Below, one piece after another: positions 9,936 through 20,482 of a stretch of 41,582 nucleotides of DNA (within the stretch, counting starts at the first letter, position 1; every line of letters starts with the position of its first letter). Under the pieces are notes generated by a model. The model was not told the DNA's origin. It made no database searches and saw only the letters and a program-made list of their open reading frames with translations. The stretch is from Fortiea sp. LEGE XX443 (GTDB lineage: Bacteria; Cyanobacteriota; Cyanobacteriia; Cyanobacteriales; Nostocaceae). The stretch covers positions 1 through 41,582 of the forward strand of contig NZ_JADEXZ010000054.1 of the NCBI RefSeq assembly GCF_015206815.1, given 5' to 3'. The position numbers and the translations under genes are program-made.

Positions 9936-10655
9936 TCAAGTATTTTCCTGATTATTAACTGCTAAAAAAGCTACTTTAGCGGCTGCTTGTTCCGCTGCTT
10001 TGATGGAACGTCCTCTACCTTCACCGAGTTTTTTCTCGTAGAGCCAGACTTCAGCGGCAAATCGTTCTTGATTGCGGTTGGGTTGATTGATTTCCTCAAC
10101 GCGATATTCTGGTAAAACTTTAAATTGTGCTTGAGTCCATTCTTGCAAAGCTGCTTTATAGTTTAGTCGAGCCGGATCAAGGCGAATTTCTGCGGTTAGT
10201 AGCTCAAAATGAGAGTCTAGCCAAGGGCGAATGAGTTCTAAATTATTCGTGCTGAGGTAAAGCGCACCCAAAACTGCTTCAAAAGCGTCTGCCAGCCGTG
10301 ACTCTTGACCAACTTTATCACTGGTTGCACTGCCAGCGACTAATAAATATAGCTCTAAACCATATTCTCTAGCTAATTGGGCGAGGATGCGATCGCTCAC
10401 CAACACCGAACGAATCGCCGCAAAATCCCCGACTTGGCAATCAGGATATTTTTCCCATAAAACAACAGCTGCCGCCAGTCGCACCACCGCATCACCAACA
10501 AACTCCAGTTGTTCATAATTAGCTGACTCAGATACTGTAGGATGAGTCAACGCCAAGTCTAAAAGTTGCCATTTAATGGGTGCATCTAATGGCAAACCGA
10601 ACTTTCTTATTAAGCTTTCGAGTTGTCTTTGACGACGGGGATAAACAAGAGTCAT
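9936..10655 (-). CDS. rnc: Ribonuclease III
   Basis: Endonuclease cutting double-stranded RNA, used in rRNA maturation and mRNA turnover. The 239-residue protein has the RNase III signature NYEQLEFVGDAV at 46-57 and the second acidic catalytic pair in RLADAFEAVLGALY (Asp123, Glu126). A C-terminal double-stranded-RNA-binding domain spans about 163-232, with the GRSIKAAEQAAAKVA helix typical of the fold. The start is ATG at 10655. The gene lies 85 bp past the 3' end of rnpB on the same strand, so two RNA-processing factors are adjacent; the spacer is made of TAGTCATT-like short repeats. Confidence 0.95.
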   Translation of the reverse strand: MTLVYPRRQRQLESLIRKFGLPLDAPIKWQLLDLALTHPTVSESANYEQLEFVGDAVVRLAAAVVLWEKYPDCQVGDFAAIRSVLVSDRILAQLAREYGLELYLLVAGSATSDKVGQESRLADAFEAVLGALYLSTNNLELIRPWLDSHFELLTAEIRLDPARLNYKAALQEWTQAQFKVLPEYRVEEINQPNRNQERFAAEVWLYEKKLGEGRGRSIKAAEQAAAKVAFLAVNNQENT

Positions 10656-10740
10656 TAGTCATTAGTCAAGTATCAATAGTCAAGAGTCATTAGTTAATAG
10701 TCTATTGTCGTTACTTTTGACTATGAACTATAGACTAAAA
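10656..10740. repeat. Short heptamer-like repeats between rnc and rnpB
   Basis: Imperfect repetition of agtcatt/agtcaat/agttaat units (for example tcattagtcattagtcaag) fills the spacer. This is the type of short tandemly repeated sequence common in heterocystous cyanobacteria. Confidence 0.6.
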
Positions 10741-11183
10741 GAGGAGAAAGTCGGTAGTAAGCCGGGTTCTGTTCTCTATGTAAAAATTTTACATGAGGGC
10801 GGTTATCTATCTGGGACGCTTGTTACCAAACGCCTCTAGCGGCTCTCATAAACGGAACTGGTAAAAGACCAACCGTAGTTCCTCTGACCTTGCTCCCAAC
10901 CGGGGTTTACCGAGCCACGACCTCTCGATCGTGCTGGTGCGCTCTTACCGCACCTTTGCACCCTTACCAAATAAAGCAAGAGTTAAAACGTAAAAGTAAA
11001 AAGAAATCTTTTTGCCTTTTACTTTTCACTTTTTACTTTTCTGGCGGTATCTTTCTGTGGCACTATCCTCACGATCGCTCGCACTGGACGTTATCCAGCA
11101 AGTTTGGTCTTTCGGGAGCCCGGACTTTCCTCAAAACTACCAATAATGACAGTTCTGCAACCGCCTACGCCTACTCTCTCCCT
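10741..11183 (-). ncRNA. rnpB: RNase P RNA (type A)
   Basis: Catalytic RNA that trims the 5' leaders of tRNA precursors. On the minus strand it begins agggagagagtaggcg and contains the conserved GAGGAAAGTCCGGGCTCCC region, then CAGAAAGATACCGCC, GGTAAGGGTGCAAAGGTGCGGTAAGAGCGCACC (in pieces), AGAGGAACTACGG and the 3' segment ACAGAACCCGGCTTACTACC. These mark helices P1-P4 and the universally conserved blocks. Between the two central blocks (about 10969-11043) there is an A/T-rich stem of aaaagtaaaaag-like units, where heterocystous cyanobacteria carry repeat insertions in helix P12. A fair -10 (TACACT) can be read about 7-12 bases before the 5' end. Confidence 0.95.
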
Positions 11184-11226
11184 AATTACAGTGTAATCTT
11201 GGATGGCGTAATGTGTCCGATTTGGA

Positions 11227-11940
11227 TTATTTCTTCTTTTTATTCCAAGGCAGAGCGTAAGTCCAAGGTAATTTCTTAACAGCGAAGGGACAATTGATCA
11301 GATACATGGGAGGAATATTTATGCCTGGAGCTATACCAACACGGACATCAGATATTCTTAGCACTAGCTGTAGAGAAAAGTCTAACTCCTTGCCTCTATT
11401 CATAAAGTCGTTGTATAGCTTTTTCTGCGGTGGCCCGCCTTTTTCTAACCCACTGATACTTACTAGAGGTTTTTTGGCGGAATAAGTTCCTGCTACGGAA
11501 TCAAACTCTAGAACATCTTCAGCTGTTATCTTCTCAGTCAAGGTTTTTTTAGGTGTGATTAAACTAGGCGTTTGCGGTATGGCTAAGTCACGAGTTAGAT
11601 ATGGTGAGATCCGAATCACGCGGCGCGATTGCTTGCTGTGTTCAACTACCAACGTGCTATTTTCCCAGTCAACATAGACAGCCAGATTATCTGATTTATT
11701 TTCAATGCTAATTTGCAATTCTTTTAAATCATCTAATGAGTATGAAGAATTGAGTTTAAAAGCAATTCCAATTTGGTCTTTGAGTTCTTGTTCTGTGAGT
11801 TGATCGTTAACTGCGCCACCTTTATACTCATATTTGATTTTATCATCAATAGATTCAATCATGCGATTAAAGGTGTAAGATACACCAATAATATAAAGTG
11901 TCAATACAACTAAATTTTGATCGCCACTACCTCTGCTCAT
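11227..11940 (-). CDS. Hypothetical protein with N-terminal membrane anchor
   Basis: A 237-residue protein starting at the ATG at 11940. Residues about 9-24 (NLVVLTLYIIGVSYTF) are hydrophobic and could form one membrane helix. The rest is soluble and beta-rich with a strongly basic C-terminus (WNKKKK). I recognise no domain. The stop codon is only about 44 bp upstream of the rnpB 5' end on the same strand, so the rnpB promoter must overlap the 3' end of this gene or its short spacer. Confidence 0.7.
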   Translation of the reverse strand: MSRGSGDQNLVVLTLYIIGVSYTFNRMIESIDDKIKYEYKGGAVNDQLTEQELKDQIGIAFKLNSSYSLDDLKELQISIENKSDNLAVYVDWENSTLVVEHSKQSRRVIRISPYLTRDLAIPQTPSLITPKKTLTEKITAEDVLEFDSVAGTYSAKKPLVSISGLEKGGPPQKKLYNDFMNRGKELDFSLQLVLRISDVRVGIAPGINIPPMYLINCPFAVKKLPWTYALPWNKKKK

Positions 11941-11982
11941 TTGGAATATTAACTCCCTGGATTAATTTTTGTTATTTAACTT

Positions 11983-13125
11983 TCAATCATGTTTGATACT
12001 GGAAAAATTAGCGAGCCATCCTCTGCGCCAAAATAGGATAAGTAAACTAACTGCGATCGCTACCATTAAAGCCAAGCAAACTGGATAACCCCAATACCAA
12101 TTTAGTTCAGGCATATTATATGGTGATTTCTCTGTATTAAAATTCATGCCATATATACCAGCAACAAAAGTTAGGGGAATAAAAATGCTGGAAACTATTG
12201 TTAGTAGCTTCATGATTTCATTCATTTTGTTACTGACTGCTGATAAATATACGTCCATCAATCCAGATGCAAGTTCCCGATAAGTTTCTACCAAATCCAT
12301 AACTTGTACTGTATGGTCGTAACAATCTCGTAGATAAATGCGTACTTCTTCACTAATTAATTCACTACCATCTCGAATCAAAGCATTGATGGCATCTCGT
12401 TGCGGCCAGATATACCGCCGCAGTTGTAAGAGTTCGCGCCTAACTTGATAAATTTGTTGTAGTGTTTGTGGAGTTGGTTTGAGGATCACTTCTTCTTCTA
12501 ATTCTTCAATACGTTCACCATAAAGTTCTAAGACTGGAAAAAAACCATCAATAATTGCATCTAGCAAAGCATAAGCTAAATAATCAGCACTCTGTTTGCG
12601 AATAATACCTTTACCCTTATCAATTCTTGCCCTCACACTTTCAAAACAATCATGTTCTGGTTCTTCCTGCACTGTCAACAAGTAATTTTCTCCTAATACA
12701 AAACTCACTTGCTCACTATAAAATCCACAGTTTTTTTCTTTGGGAACTACCATACGAGCAATAATCAGCAATTGGTCTTCATAATCTTCAATTTTGGGGC
12801 GCTCTGTCATGTTGACTATATCTTCTAAAACTAGAAGATGTAAATTAAACACTTTACCCAATCGCTGTAATATATCTTGATTACCTAAACCTTGGACATC
12901 AACCCAAGAAACCGATTCAGCATCCAAATAACTCAGACATTCTTCTGGGGTAGCTATTTGTTTACGAATAAAGTTTGTCTGGTTGTAATCAAATAAAATA
13001 ATTATTGGTGGTTCAGCATCTTCATCAACAATTAGAGTTCCTGGTAAAGTTCCTGGTTGATGATAAAATTCTTTGAAATTTGACTTAGGTGCTTTTTTGA
13101 CAAGACGGCGAATTTTTCTAATCAT
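11983..13125 (-). CDS. corA: CorA-type magnesium/cobalt transporter
   Basis: Pentameric inner-membrane channel for Mg2+ (and Co2+). The 380-residue protein has the long cytoplasmic N-terminal alpha/beta domain and the stalk helix, then two C-terminal membrane segments. The pore signature YGMNF follows the first membrane helix (IVSSIFIPLTFVAGIYGMNF), and the second segment covers about 350-370. It ends with a basic RRGWLANFS tail. The start is ATG at 13125. It lies downstream of the groEL terminator and a MITE-like repeat, so it has its own promoter. Confidence 0.93.
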   Translation of the reverse strand: MIRKIRRLVKKAPKSNFKEFYHQPGTLPGTLIVDEDAEPPIIILFDYNQTNFIRKQIATPEECLSYLDAESVSWVDVQGLGNQDILQRLGKVFNLHLLVLEDIVNMTERPKIEDYEDQLLIIARMVVPKEKNCGFYSEQVSFVLGENYLLTVQEEPEHDCFESVRARIDKGKGIIRKQSADYLAYALLDAIIDGFFPVLELYGERIEELEEEVILKPTPQTLQQIYQVRRELLQLRRYIWPQRDAINALIRDGSELISEEVRIYLRDCYDHTVQVMDLVETYRELASGLMDVYLSAVSNKMNEIMKLLTIVSSIFIPLTFVAGIYGMNFNTEKSPYNMPELNWYWGYPVCLALMVAIAVSLLILFWRRGWLANFSSIKHD

Positions 13126-13145
13126 TAGTATAGGTTGTTAAACAT

Positions 13146-13276
13146 TAAGTAGGTCGGTGTTAAAAATTGTCGTTATGACAAGGCAGGAGGCAGAGGGCAG
13201 AAGGCAGAAGGGAAGAGGTTTTCAAGCTACTTTACTTTCCGTTACATAGTTCGGTTTATTTGCACCTTTCTACTTA
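13146..13276. mobile_element. 131-bp MITE-like repeat, copy 2
   Basis: Same length and orientation as the copy at 2611-2741, with a single difference in the internal heptamer tract. It lies about 20 bp upstream of the corA start codon, so it may separate corA from its old promoter or provide a new one. Ends are taagtagg and ctactta bounded by TA. Confidence 0.82.
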
Positions 13277-13436
13277 ATCAAGGATTCATTGGTAATCGGC
13301 GTTCTGACATAGGTAGTAGACAATAGTCAAAAATCAGTTTTATTTTTAGTGGCATCGGTTTTACTCCTACCGACCGTCTGTAATAATCTTTAGGTCAAAT
13401 TGTATAACTGGATCGCTGATAAGTCAGCGAATATAT

Positions 13437-13468
13437 AAAAAAACAGTTTGCCTTGCCAAGACAAACTG
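13437..13468 (-). terminator. Rho-independent terminator of groEL
   Basis: Read on the minus strand, CAGTTTGTCTT pairs with AAGGCAAACTG (one G-U pair) around a GGC loop, followed by seven T. It lies 38 bp past the groEL stop codon. Confidence 0.88.
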
Positions 13469-13506
13469 CGGAAACATATAAAAATATTCAGATGGAAAGG
13501 CAGAAG

Positions 13507-15174
<1,668 letters not shown>

Positions 15175-15203
15175 TCACTTCCCTAGCGCTTCCATTAGAC
15201 AAT

Positions 15204-15230
15204 TTAGCACTCTTGGTCGGTGAGTGCTAA
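15204..15230. promoter_or_regulatory. CIRCE operator (HrcA-binding site)
   Basis: A perfect TTAGCACTC-N9-GAGTGCTAA inverted repeat. HrcA represses chaperonin genes through this site in many bacteria, including cyanobacteria. A candidate -10 (TATAAT on the minus strand, 15248-15253) lies about 18 bp upstream of it, so bound HrcA would cover the early transcribed region of groEL. Confidence 0.95.
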
Positions 15231-15415
15231 TAACCAAAGCTGGTCAGATTATAAATTGAAATGCTCGGTACTGGGTAATGTAAAAGGCAAAAGATTCTTT
15301 TTACTTTGGCCTTTTACCTTCTGACTTCATAGTTCCTAGCCCCTTTTATTAAAAAATTGATTAATATACAGTTGATGCTCATGTAGGATACAGGCAGTAA
15401 TGGTTGAATTGGGAG

Positions 15416-16498
15416 ATGAATCTATACAACTCCCTTAGGTCTCTAGGTATTGCCGACCCAAGCGGCTTCGGCTGGTTGGCAGTAGTATTTACGTTTTTCT
15501 TAGCTTGGCTAGTAACATGGCGTTTAATTCCCACGGTACGCAAATTTGCTCTGCGGGTGGGTTGGGCTGACCAACCAAATGCACGAAGGCTAAATCGAGA
15601 ACCTTTACCAAATGCTGGGGGTTTGGCTATTTATGCAGGAGTGATTGCCGCACTAGTTGTTGCTACCCTTTTACGACCGATTGAATTGCAAAATGTTTTA
15701 GCCCAAGTGCTAACTGTTCTACTAGGAGGATCAATTCTAGTGCTGGTCGGCTTTATTGACGATCAGTTTGGCTTACCCCCCTCTGTCCGCTTATGGACAC
15801 AAATTATTACAGCCTTATTGCTGTTTGCTAATGGTATCAGCATTAAAGTAGCTATTGGCACACCCATCGACTCACTGCTGTCAATTTTGATTACAGTCCT
15901 GTGGGTCGTAGGTATTACCAACGCCATCAATTTGATGGATGGCATGGATGGATTAGCCGGAGGGATCAGTTTTATTACTGCTATGAGTTTGTTAGCAGTT
16001 TCAGCCCAGTTTCCTAATAAGGCAGCAGCTACCTTAGTTTTGGCAGCCTTGGGAGGTGGGGCGTTGGGTTTCTTACGCCACAACTTCCACCCCTCACGCA
16101 TCATTATGGGTGATGCTGGAGCATACTTTTTTGGGTATGTTTTAGCTGCTACTAGTATTTTGGGTGACTTGCAGGTGACTACGGTCTTTTCCTTGGTGCC
16201 GACAGTTTTATTTCTGCTATTACCAGTCTTAGACACTACCCAAGTGTTTTTACGACGGCTAATGGCAGGGAAAAACCCCCTCAGTACTCCTGGGAAGGAT
16301 CACCTACACCACCGTTTATTAGCTTGGGGGTTCTCTCAGAGTTATGCTGCATTCACTCTTTGGACAATTACCTTAATGGGCAATTTACTCGCAATGACAA
16401 TTCGCGGGATGCCTTTACCTGTGATAATGGCTACTAGTGTTGGCATCATCATGTTATTGAGCTTTGCCATTTGGCAAAGACTATTAAACAATTCATAA
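15416..16498 (+). CDS. WecA/MraY-family polyprenyl-phosphate sugar-1-phosphate transferase
   Basis: Integral membrane enzyme of glycosyltransferase family 4 that transfers GlcNAc-1-phosphate (or a related sugar phosphate) to undecaprenyl phosphate, the first step of lipid-linked polysaccharide synthesis. About ten membrane segments are visible. Conserved cytoplasmic motifs are PNAGGLAIYAG (65-75), the Asp pair FIDDQFGLPPSVR (115-116), NAINLMDGMDGLAGG and MGDAGAYFFGY, and a late KDHLHHRL histidine motif. The HLHHR and DGMDG forms fit WecA/TagO/RgpG better than MraY. The ATG at 15416 is preferred; an in-frame TTG at 15404 would add four residues. Divergent from groEL with about 245 bp between the start codons. 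Confidence 0.88.
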   Translation: MNLYNSLRSLGIADPSGFGWLAVVFTFFLAWLVTWRLIPTVRKFALRVGWADQPNARRLNREPLPNAGGLAIYAGVIAALVVATLLRPIELQNVLAQVLTVLLGGSILVLVGFIDDQFGLPPSVRLWTQIITALLLFANGISIKVAIGTPIDSLLSILITVLWVVGITNAINLMDGMDGLAGGISFITAMSLLAVSAQFPNKAAATLVLAALGGGALGFLRHNFHPSRIIMGDAGAYFFGYVLAATSILGDLQVTTVFSLVPTVLFLLLPVLDTTQVFLRRLMAGKNPLSTPGKDHLHHRLLAWGFSQSYAAFTLWTITLMGNLLAMTIRGMPLPVIMATSVGIIMLLSFAIWQRLLNNS

Positions 16499-16530
16499 TT
16501 ACGAATTACGAATTACGAATTACGAATTAG
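16499..16530. repeat. Tandem aattacg repeat
   Basis: Four consecutive copies of the unit attacga/aattacg fill the gap between the convergent ends of the sugar-phosphate transferase gene and fabG. This is another heptamer tandem repeat. Confidence 0.8.
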
Positions 16531-16533
16531 TAA

Positions 16534-17301
<768 letters not shown>

Positions 17302-17466
17302 TTATTCCTTAAGCTTTTGAATCACCGCGCTAATTATCTTATGGTGAAAGCATGAAATTTCATACTTCAGTTGACCATTGACTATAAAAATAAAATAATG
17401 TTACATCCATTTTAGAAAGCACGCATTAAGATTGAAATCAATCCATAGAAATTCGGTGTGTGTCAT

Positions 17467-17784
17467 ATGGCAACTAAAAAACATTTCAACAGTTTTGAAG
17501 AAATGCTTTCTGGTTCTGATGTACCTGTATTAGTAGATTTTTATGCTGAATGGTGCGGCCCTTGTAAGTTGATGGGGTCGATTTTAGATCAAGTGAATGC
17601 CCAGTTGAAAGACCGTCTAAGGATTGTCAAAATTGACACGGAAAAATACACCGAATTGGCCAGCCAGTATCGTATTGAAGCCTTGCCAACACTTGTGTTA
17701 TTTAAAAATGGTCAGCCCGTGGATAAAATTGAGGGAGTTTTACAAGCACCGCAGTTAGTCCAACATCTCCAAAGTTTAATTTAG
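17467..17784 (+). CDS. Thioredoxin
   Basis: Small disulfide oxidoreductase of 105 residues with the redox motif WCGPC (Cys30, Cys33) and the cis-proline region ALPTLVLFKNG. In cyanobacteria such proteins pass electrons from ferredoxin- or NADPH-thioredoxin reductase to enzymes, and the sequence is of the m/x/y-like rather than a specialised type, which I cannot fix. The ATG at 17467 gives the usual MATKK start; a GTG nine bases earlier is possible. A weak AT-rich hairpin with a T-run follows about 100 bp downstream (17880-17900). Confidence 0.92.
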   Translation: MATKKHFNSFEEMLSGSDVPVLVDFYAEWCGPCKLMGSILDQVNAQLKDRLRIVKIDTEKYTELASQYRIEALPTLVLFKNGQPVDKIEGVLQAPQLVQHLQSLI

Positions 17785-17923
17785 TGAGGAGATTTCTCAA
17801 AGGTGCGATCGCCTAATCAAGTTTTTCCTTCAACTCATAAAAGTATTTGAGGAAAGCGAATCGCATTCTCAATAGATGTAAAGAAATATTTCTTTTTTTG
17901 AAACAGAAATATTTTTGTGTAGC

Positions 17924-17970
17924 AAAAATGGCTAATAGCTTTTCAGAATTGATGATTAGCTATTAGCCAT
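17924..17970 (-). terminator. Rho-independent terminator of ndhB
   Basis: On the minus strand ATGGCTAATAGCT (17970-17958) pairs perfectly with AGCTATTAGCCAT (17940-17928) around a 17-base loop and is followed by five T. It lies about 22 bp past the ndhB stop codon. Confidence 0.82.
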
Positions 17971-17992
17971 AAATAAGTTAAGTACAGATAAG

Positions 17993-19546
17993 CTACAACT
18001 TTTCTGGCTGCTCCAGAGAGACTGTACTCACTTTAGTAGTTGTTGCTTGTAAGAATTGCGTATGAGAGATGGAATTGTTAGCTAGTGTAAACAGTGGATT
18101 TGATAAAACCCCTGCTATGGAAGTAGCAATCAAGGTTACTACTAGCCCTACTTGTAAAGGTCTTAATCCAGGCAAATTCCAACGCACTTCAGGATAATTT
18201 TTCACTACATCGGACATTTCTTGGGGTTCTTTAACTACCATCATTTTGACTACGCGAATGTAGTAATAGATGGAGACGACACTAGTCACCAAACCTAGCA
18301 AAACTAATCCATAAAGACCAGCTTGCCAACCAGCCCAGAACAAGTAGATTTTACCGAAAAATCCAGCTAGAGGTGGAATACCGCCCAAAGAAAGTAGGGA
18401 AAGGCTCAAGGCTAATGTCAACAGTGGGTCTTTTTGATATAGACCTGAGTATTCAGCAATCTGGTCGGTTCCTGTCCGTAGGGAGAAGAGAATCACGCAG
18501 GTAAAGCCGCACAGATTCATAAACAAATAAACCAGTAGGTAAAATACCATACTGGAGTATCCTGCCTCTGTACCAGCAATCAAGCCAATCATCACAAACC
18601 CAGCTTGAGCAATGGATGAATAAGCCAGCATCCGTTTCATGCTGGTTTGTGCGAGAGCGACCACATTACCCAAAACCATACTGAGAATGGCGAGGGCTGT
18701 AAAGACAAATCTCCACTCGTCAGCCACCATTGGGAAGGCTGTAGTTAGTAAGCGGATGGCTAAAGCAAACCCCGCTGCTTTGGAACCAACAGATAAAAAG
18801 GCAATTACCGGAGTAGGAGCGCCTTCGTAAACATCTGGTGTCCACTGGTGAAAAGGTGCAGCGGAAATTTTGAAGCCAATACCTGCAATTACGAAAACAA
18901 GAGCAATCACCAAACCTAATGATTGACTGACATTAGCTGTGATAATACCATCGGCGATCGCACTTAATTCTGTTTGACCACCAGATAGTCCATACAGCAG
19001 AGAAACACCATAGAGAAATACTGCTGTACTAGCAGCACCAATTAATAGGTATTTCAGTGCCGCTTCGTTAGAACGAGGATCACGTTTGGTATAACCTGTT
19101 AGTAGATAGGAGGAGATACTTAAAGTTTCTAGTGAGATGAAAATCATCACCAATTCACTAGCACCAGATAAGAACATTCCTCCTAGAGTAGCAGTCATCA
19201 AAATTGCGATAAATTCTGCTAGAGCAGTACCACTTTGCTCAATGTAGCGAATTGACATCAATATAGTCACGATCGCAGACAAAGCGATAATACCGCGAAA
19301 GACAATACTGAGGTCATCACCAACAAAGCCACCGCTAAAGGAGATGGGATTGATAGCATCCCATCTATAGTACAGGGCGACGATCGCGGCCAGTAAACCT
19401 GCGATCGCTAGATATCCAATCCAGCGTGAAGATGTACGCCCCAAAATCAAATCAACAATCAAAACCCCCAAGAGGGTGACTATAACAATCCCCTCTGGTA
19501 GAATCGTTCCAGCATTTAACTGGGATGCAAGATTAGCAAAATCCAT
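17993..19546 (-). CDS. ndhB: NAD(P)H-quinone oxidoreductase subunit 2 (NdhB)
   Basis: Proton-pumping membrane subunit of the cyanobacterial NDH-1 complex, needed for respiration, cyclic electron flow around photosystem I and CO2 uptake. The 517-residue protein has about 14 membrane segments and the family features: the antiporter-like core with [68 protein letters not shown] (in pieces) and [16 protein letters not shown] with the conserved lysines. The start is ATG at 19546. It stands alone, followed by its own terminator. Confidence 0.97.
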   Translation of the reverse strand: MDFANLASQLNAGTILPEGIVIVTLLGVLIVDLILGRTSSRWIGYLAIAGLLAAIVALYYRWDAINPISFSGGFVGDDLSIVFRGIIALSAIVTILMSIRYIEQSGTALAEFIAILMTATLGGMFLSGASELVMIFISLETLSISSYLLTGYTKRDPRSNEAALKYLLIGAASTAVFLYGVSLLYGLSGGQTELSAIADGIITANVSQSLGLVIALVFVIAGIGFKISAAPFHQWTPDVYEGAPTPVIAFLSVGSKAAGFALAIRLLTTAFPMVADEWRFVFTALAILSMVLGNVVALAQTSMKRMLAYSSIAQAGFVMIGLIAGTEAGYSSMVFYLLVYLFMNLCGFTCVILFSLRTGTDQIAEYSGLYQKDPLLTLALSLSLLSLGGIPPLAGFFGKIYLFWAGWQAGLYGLVLLGLVTSVVSIYYYIRVVKMMVVKEPQEMSDVVKNYPEVRWNLPGLRPLQVGLVVTLIATSIAGVLSNPLFTLANNSISHTQFLQATTTKVSTVSLEQPEKL

Positions 19547-19894
19547 GAGATATATAGGGTTTGGCGATTAGACATTCAGGCTAACTTTGTTCATTTTATC
19601 TATTGTTCATTACCAAAGTTGCAATTCACCTTTGTGTCTTAAGCATAGACTGACTCTTGAGTAAGATTAGCTTAAAATAGGTTGCATCCAAGATTCTACA
19701 ACTATAGTTTTTACGAGTTTTAGGGTGGGAGCAACGCGATTTTGTGAGAATTCTGCGTTCAAGGCAGGAGGCAGAGGGCAGAAGGAAAGAAACAACTATT
19801 TTTTCAGATATCAAACCGATAACAAGGTCTTATTTTTGCCTCCTGCCTCCTGCCTTTCAACTCCTGCCTCCTCTCCTCATATATCCAATTTCTA

Positions 19895-20050
19895 CACATT
19901 GCTTTAGGTTCGCTGAGAGAGCTTGATACTCAGTTGATTATTTCTAAGGAAGTCGGATTAGCATCGCCTGAACTATTTACTCCTGTTTTGGAAGAAGTCG
20001 ATAGGTTTCAAGGAATTTTAGTGTCAAGCATTCAAAAGATTAAATCTTAA
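19895..20050 (+). pseudogene. Four-helix-bundle (23S rRNA intervening-sequence-type) protein remnant
   Basis: The frame reads ALGSLRELDTQLIISKEVGL and then an amphipathic helix, ending SIQKIKS before TAA at 20048. Proteins of the four-helix-bundle/IVP family carry ARGSLRELETQL-type sequence at this position, so this is the C-terminal half. The first half is missing and is replaced by heptamer repeats, indicating that repeat insertion broke the gene. Confidence 0.6.
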
Positions 20051-20067
20051 AACCCTTCTGTCTCTTA

Positions 20068-20123
20068 CCTCCTGCCTCCTGCCCTCTGCCTCCTGCCTCC
20101 TGCCTCCTGCCCTCTGCCTCCTG
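20068..20123. repeat. Tandem heptamer array, eight units
   Basis: Eight consecutive seven-base units, six CCTCCTG and two CCCTCTG (third and seventh). It is the complement of the heptamers inside the 131-bp MITE-like element and lies exactly where that element's tract would be, so it looks like an expanded version. Confidence 0.85.
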
Positions 20124-20161
20124 CCTTGTCATAACGACAATTTTTAACACCGACCTACTTA
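20124..20161. mobile_element. 131-bp MITE-like repeat, partial copy 3 (inverted)
   Basis: These 38 bp are the reverse complement of the first 38 bp of the copies at 2611 and 13146, ending in cctactta. The heptamer tract follows on its left, but the other end of the element is missing. Confidence 0.75.
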
Positions 20162-20482
20162 CGCTGCGTTCAACTTGCCAAAGATACTAACGACAGGCTC
20201 GACAAAATTCTAGCCGAGTTGGATAACGCAGCTTAGGGATTTTCCACAAATCAATGTTTTAATTTATCTTTGGCAAGAGTATAATCAAAACTTCATCTAA
20301 TTCTCGCCAAAAGCTGATGAAGTATTTTGTCATCTATCTAAAGGGATAAAAAGAAAAAAATGCAATAATTTTCAACATTTACCTGAAAACTTAACTTTAG
20401 ATAGGTACAATTACTGAAGTCAATACACGAGGATGGTCGAGGCAGTACTCAAAATGTAGATTTCGCTCAAGGAGGTGTTGGA

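Larger units (their letters stand above)
19547..20482. other. Repeat-rich region with gene debris
   Basis: No intact gene. GGCAGGA/CCTCCTG heptamer tracts occur at about 19760-19783, 19839-19877 and 20068-20123. The remnant of a four-helix-bundle gene is at 19895-20050. A partial MITE-like element ends at 20161. After it, a frame to the stop at 20233-20235 encodes VQLAKDTNDRLDKILAELDNA, which looks like the tail of a lost gene that I cannot name. The last 250 bp are AT-rich leader to the MscS gene. Confidence 0.6.

Noticed and set aside
10890-11279. Plus-strand open frame of 129 codons
   Set aside because: It lies antisense to RNase P RNA; the open frame is a by-product of the structured RNA gene and has no protein-like features.
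20060-20123. CRISPR array
   Set aside because: Units are seven bases, tandem and without spacers; no cas gene is present.
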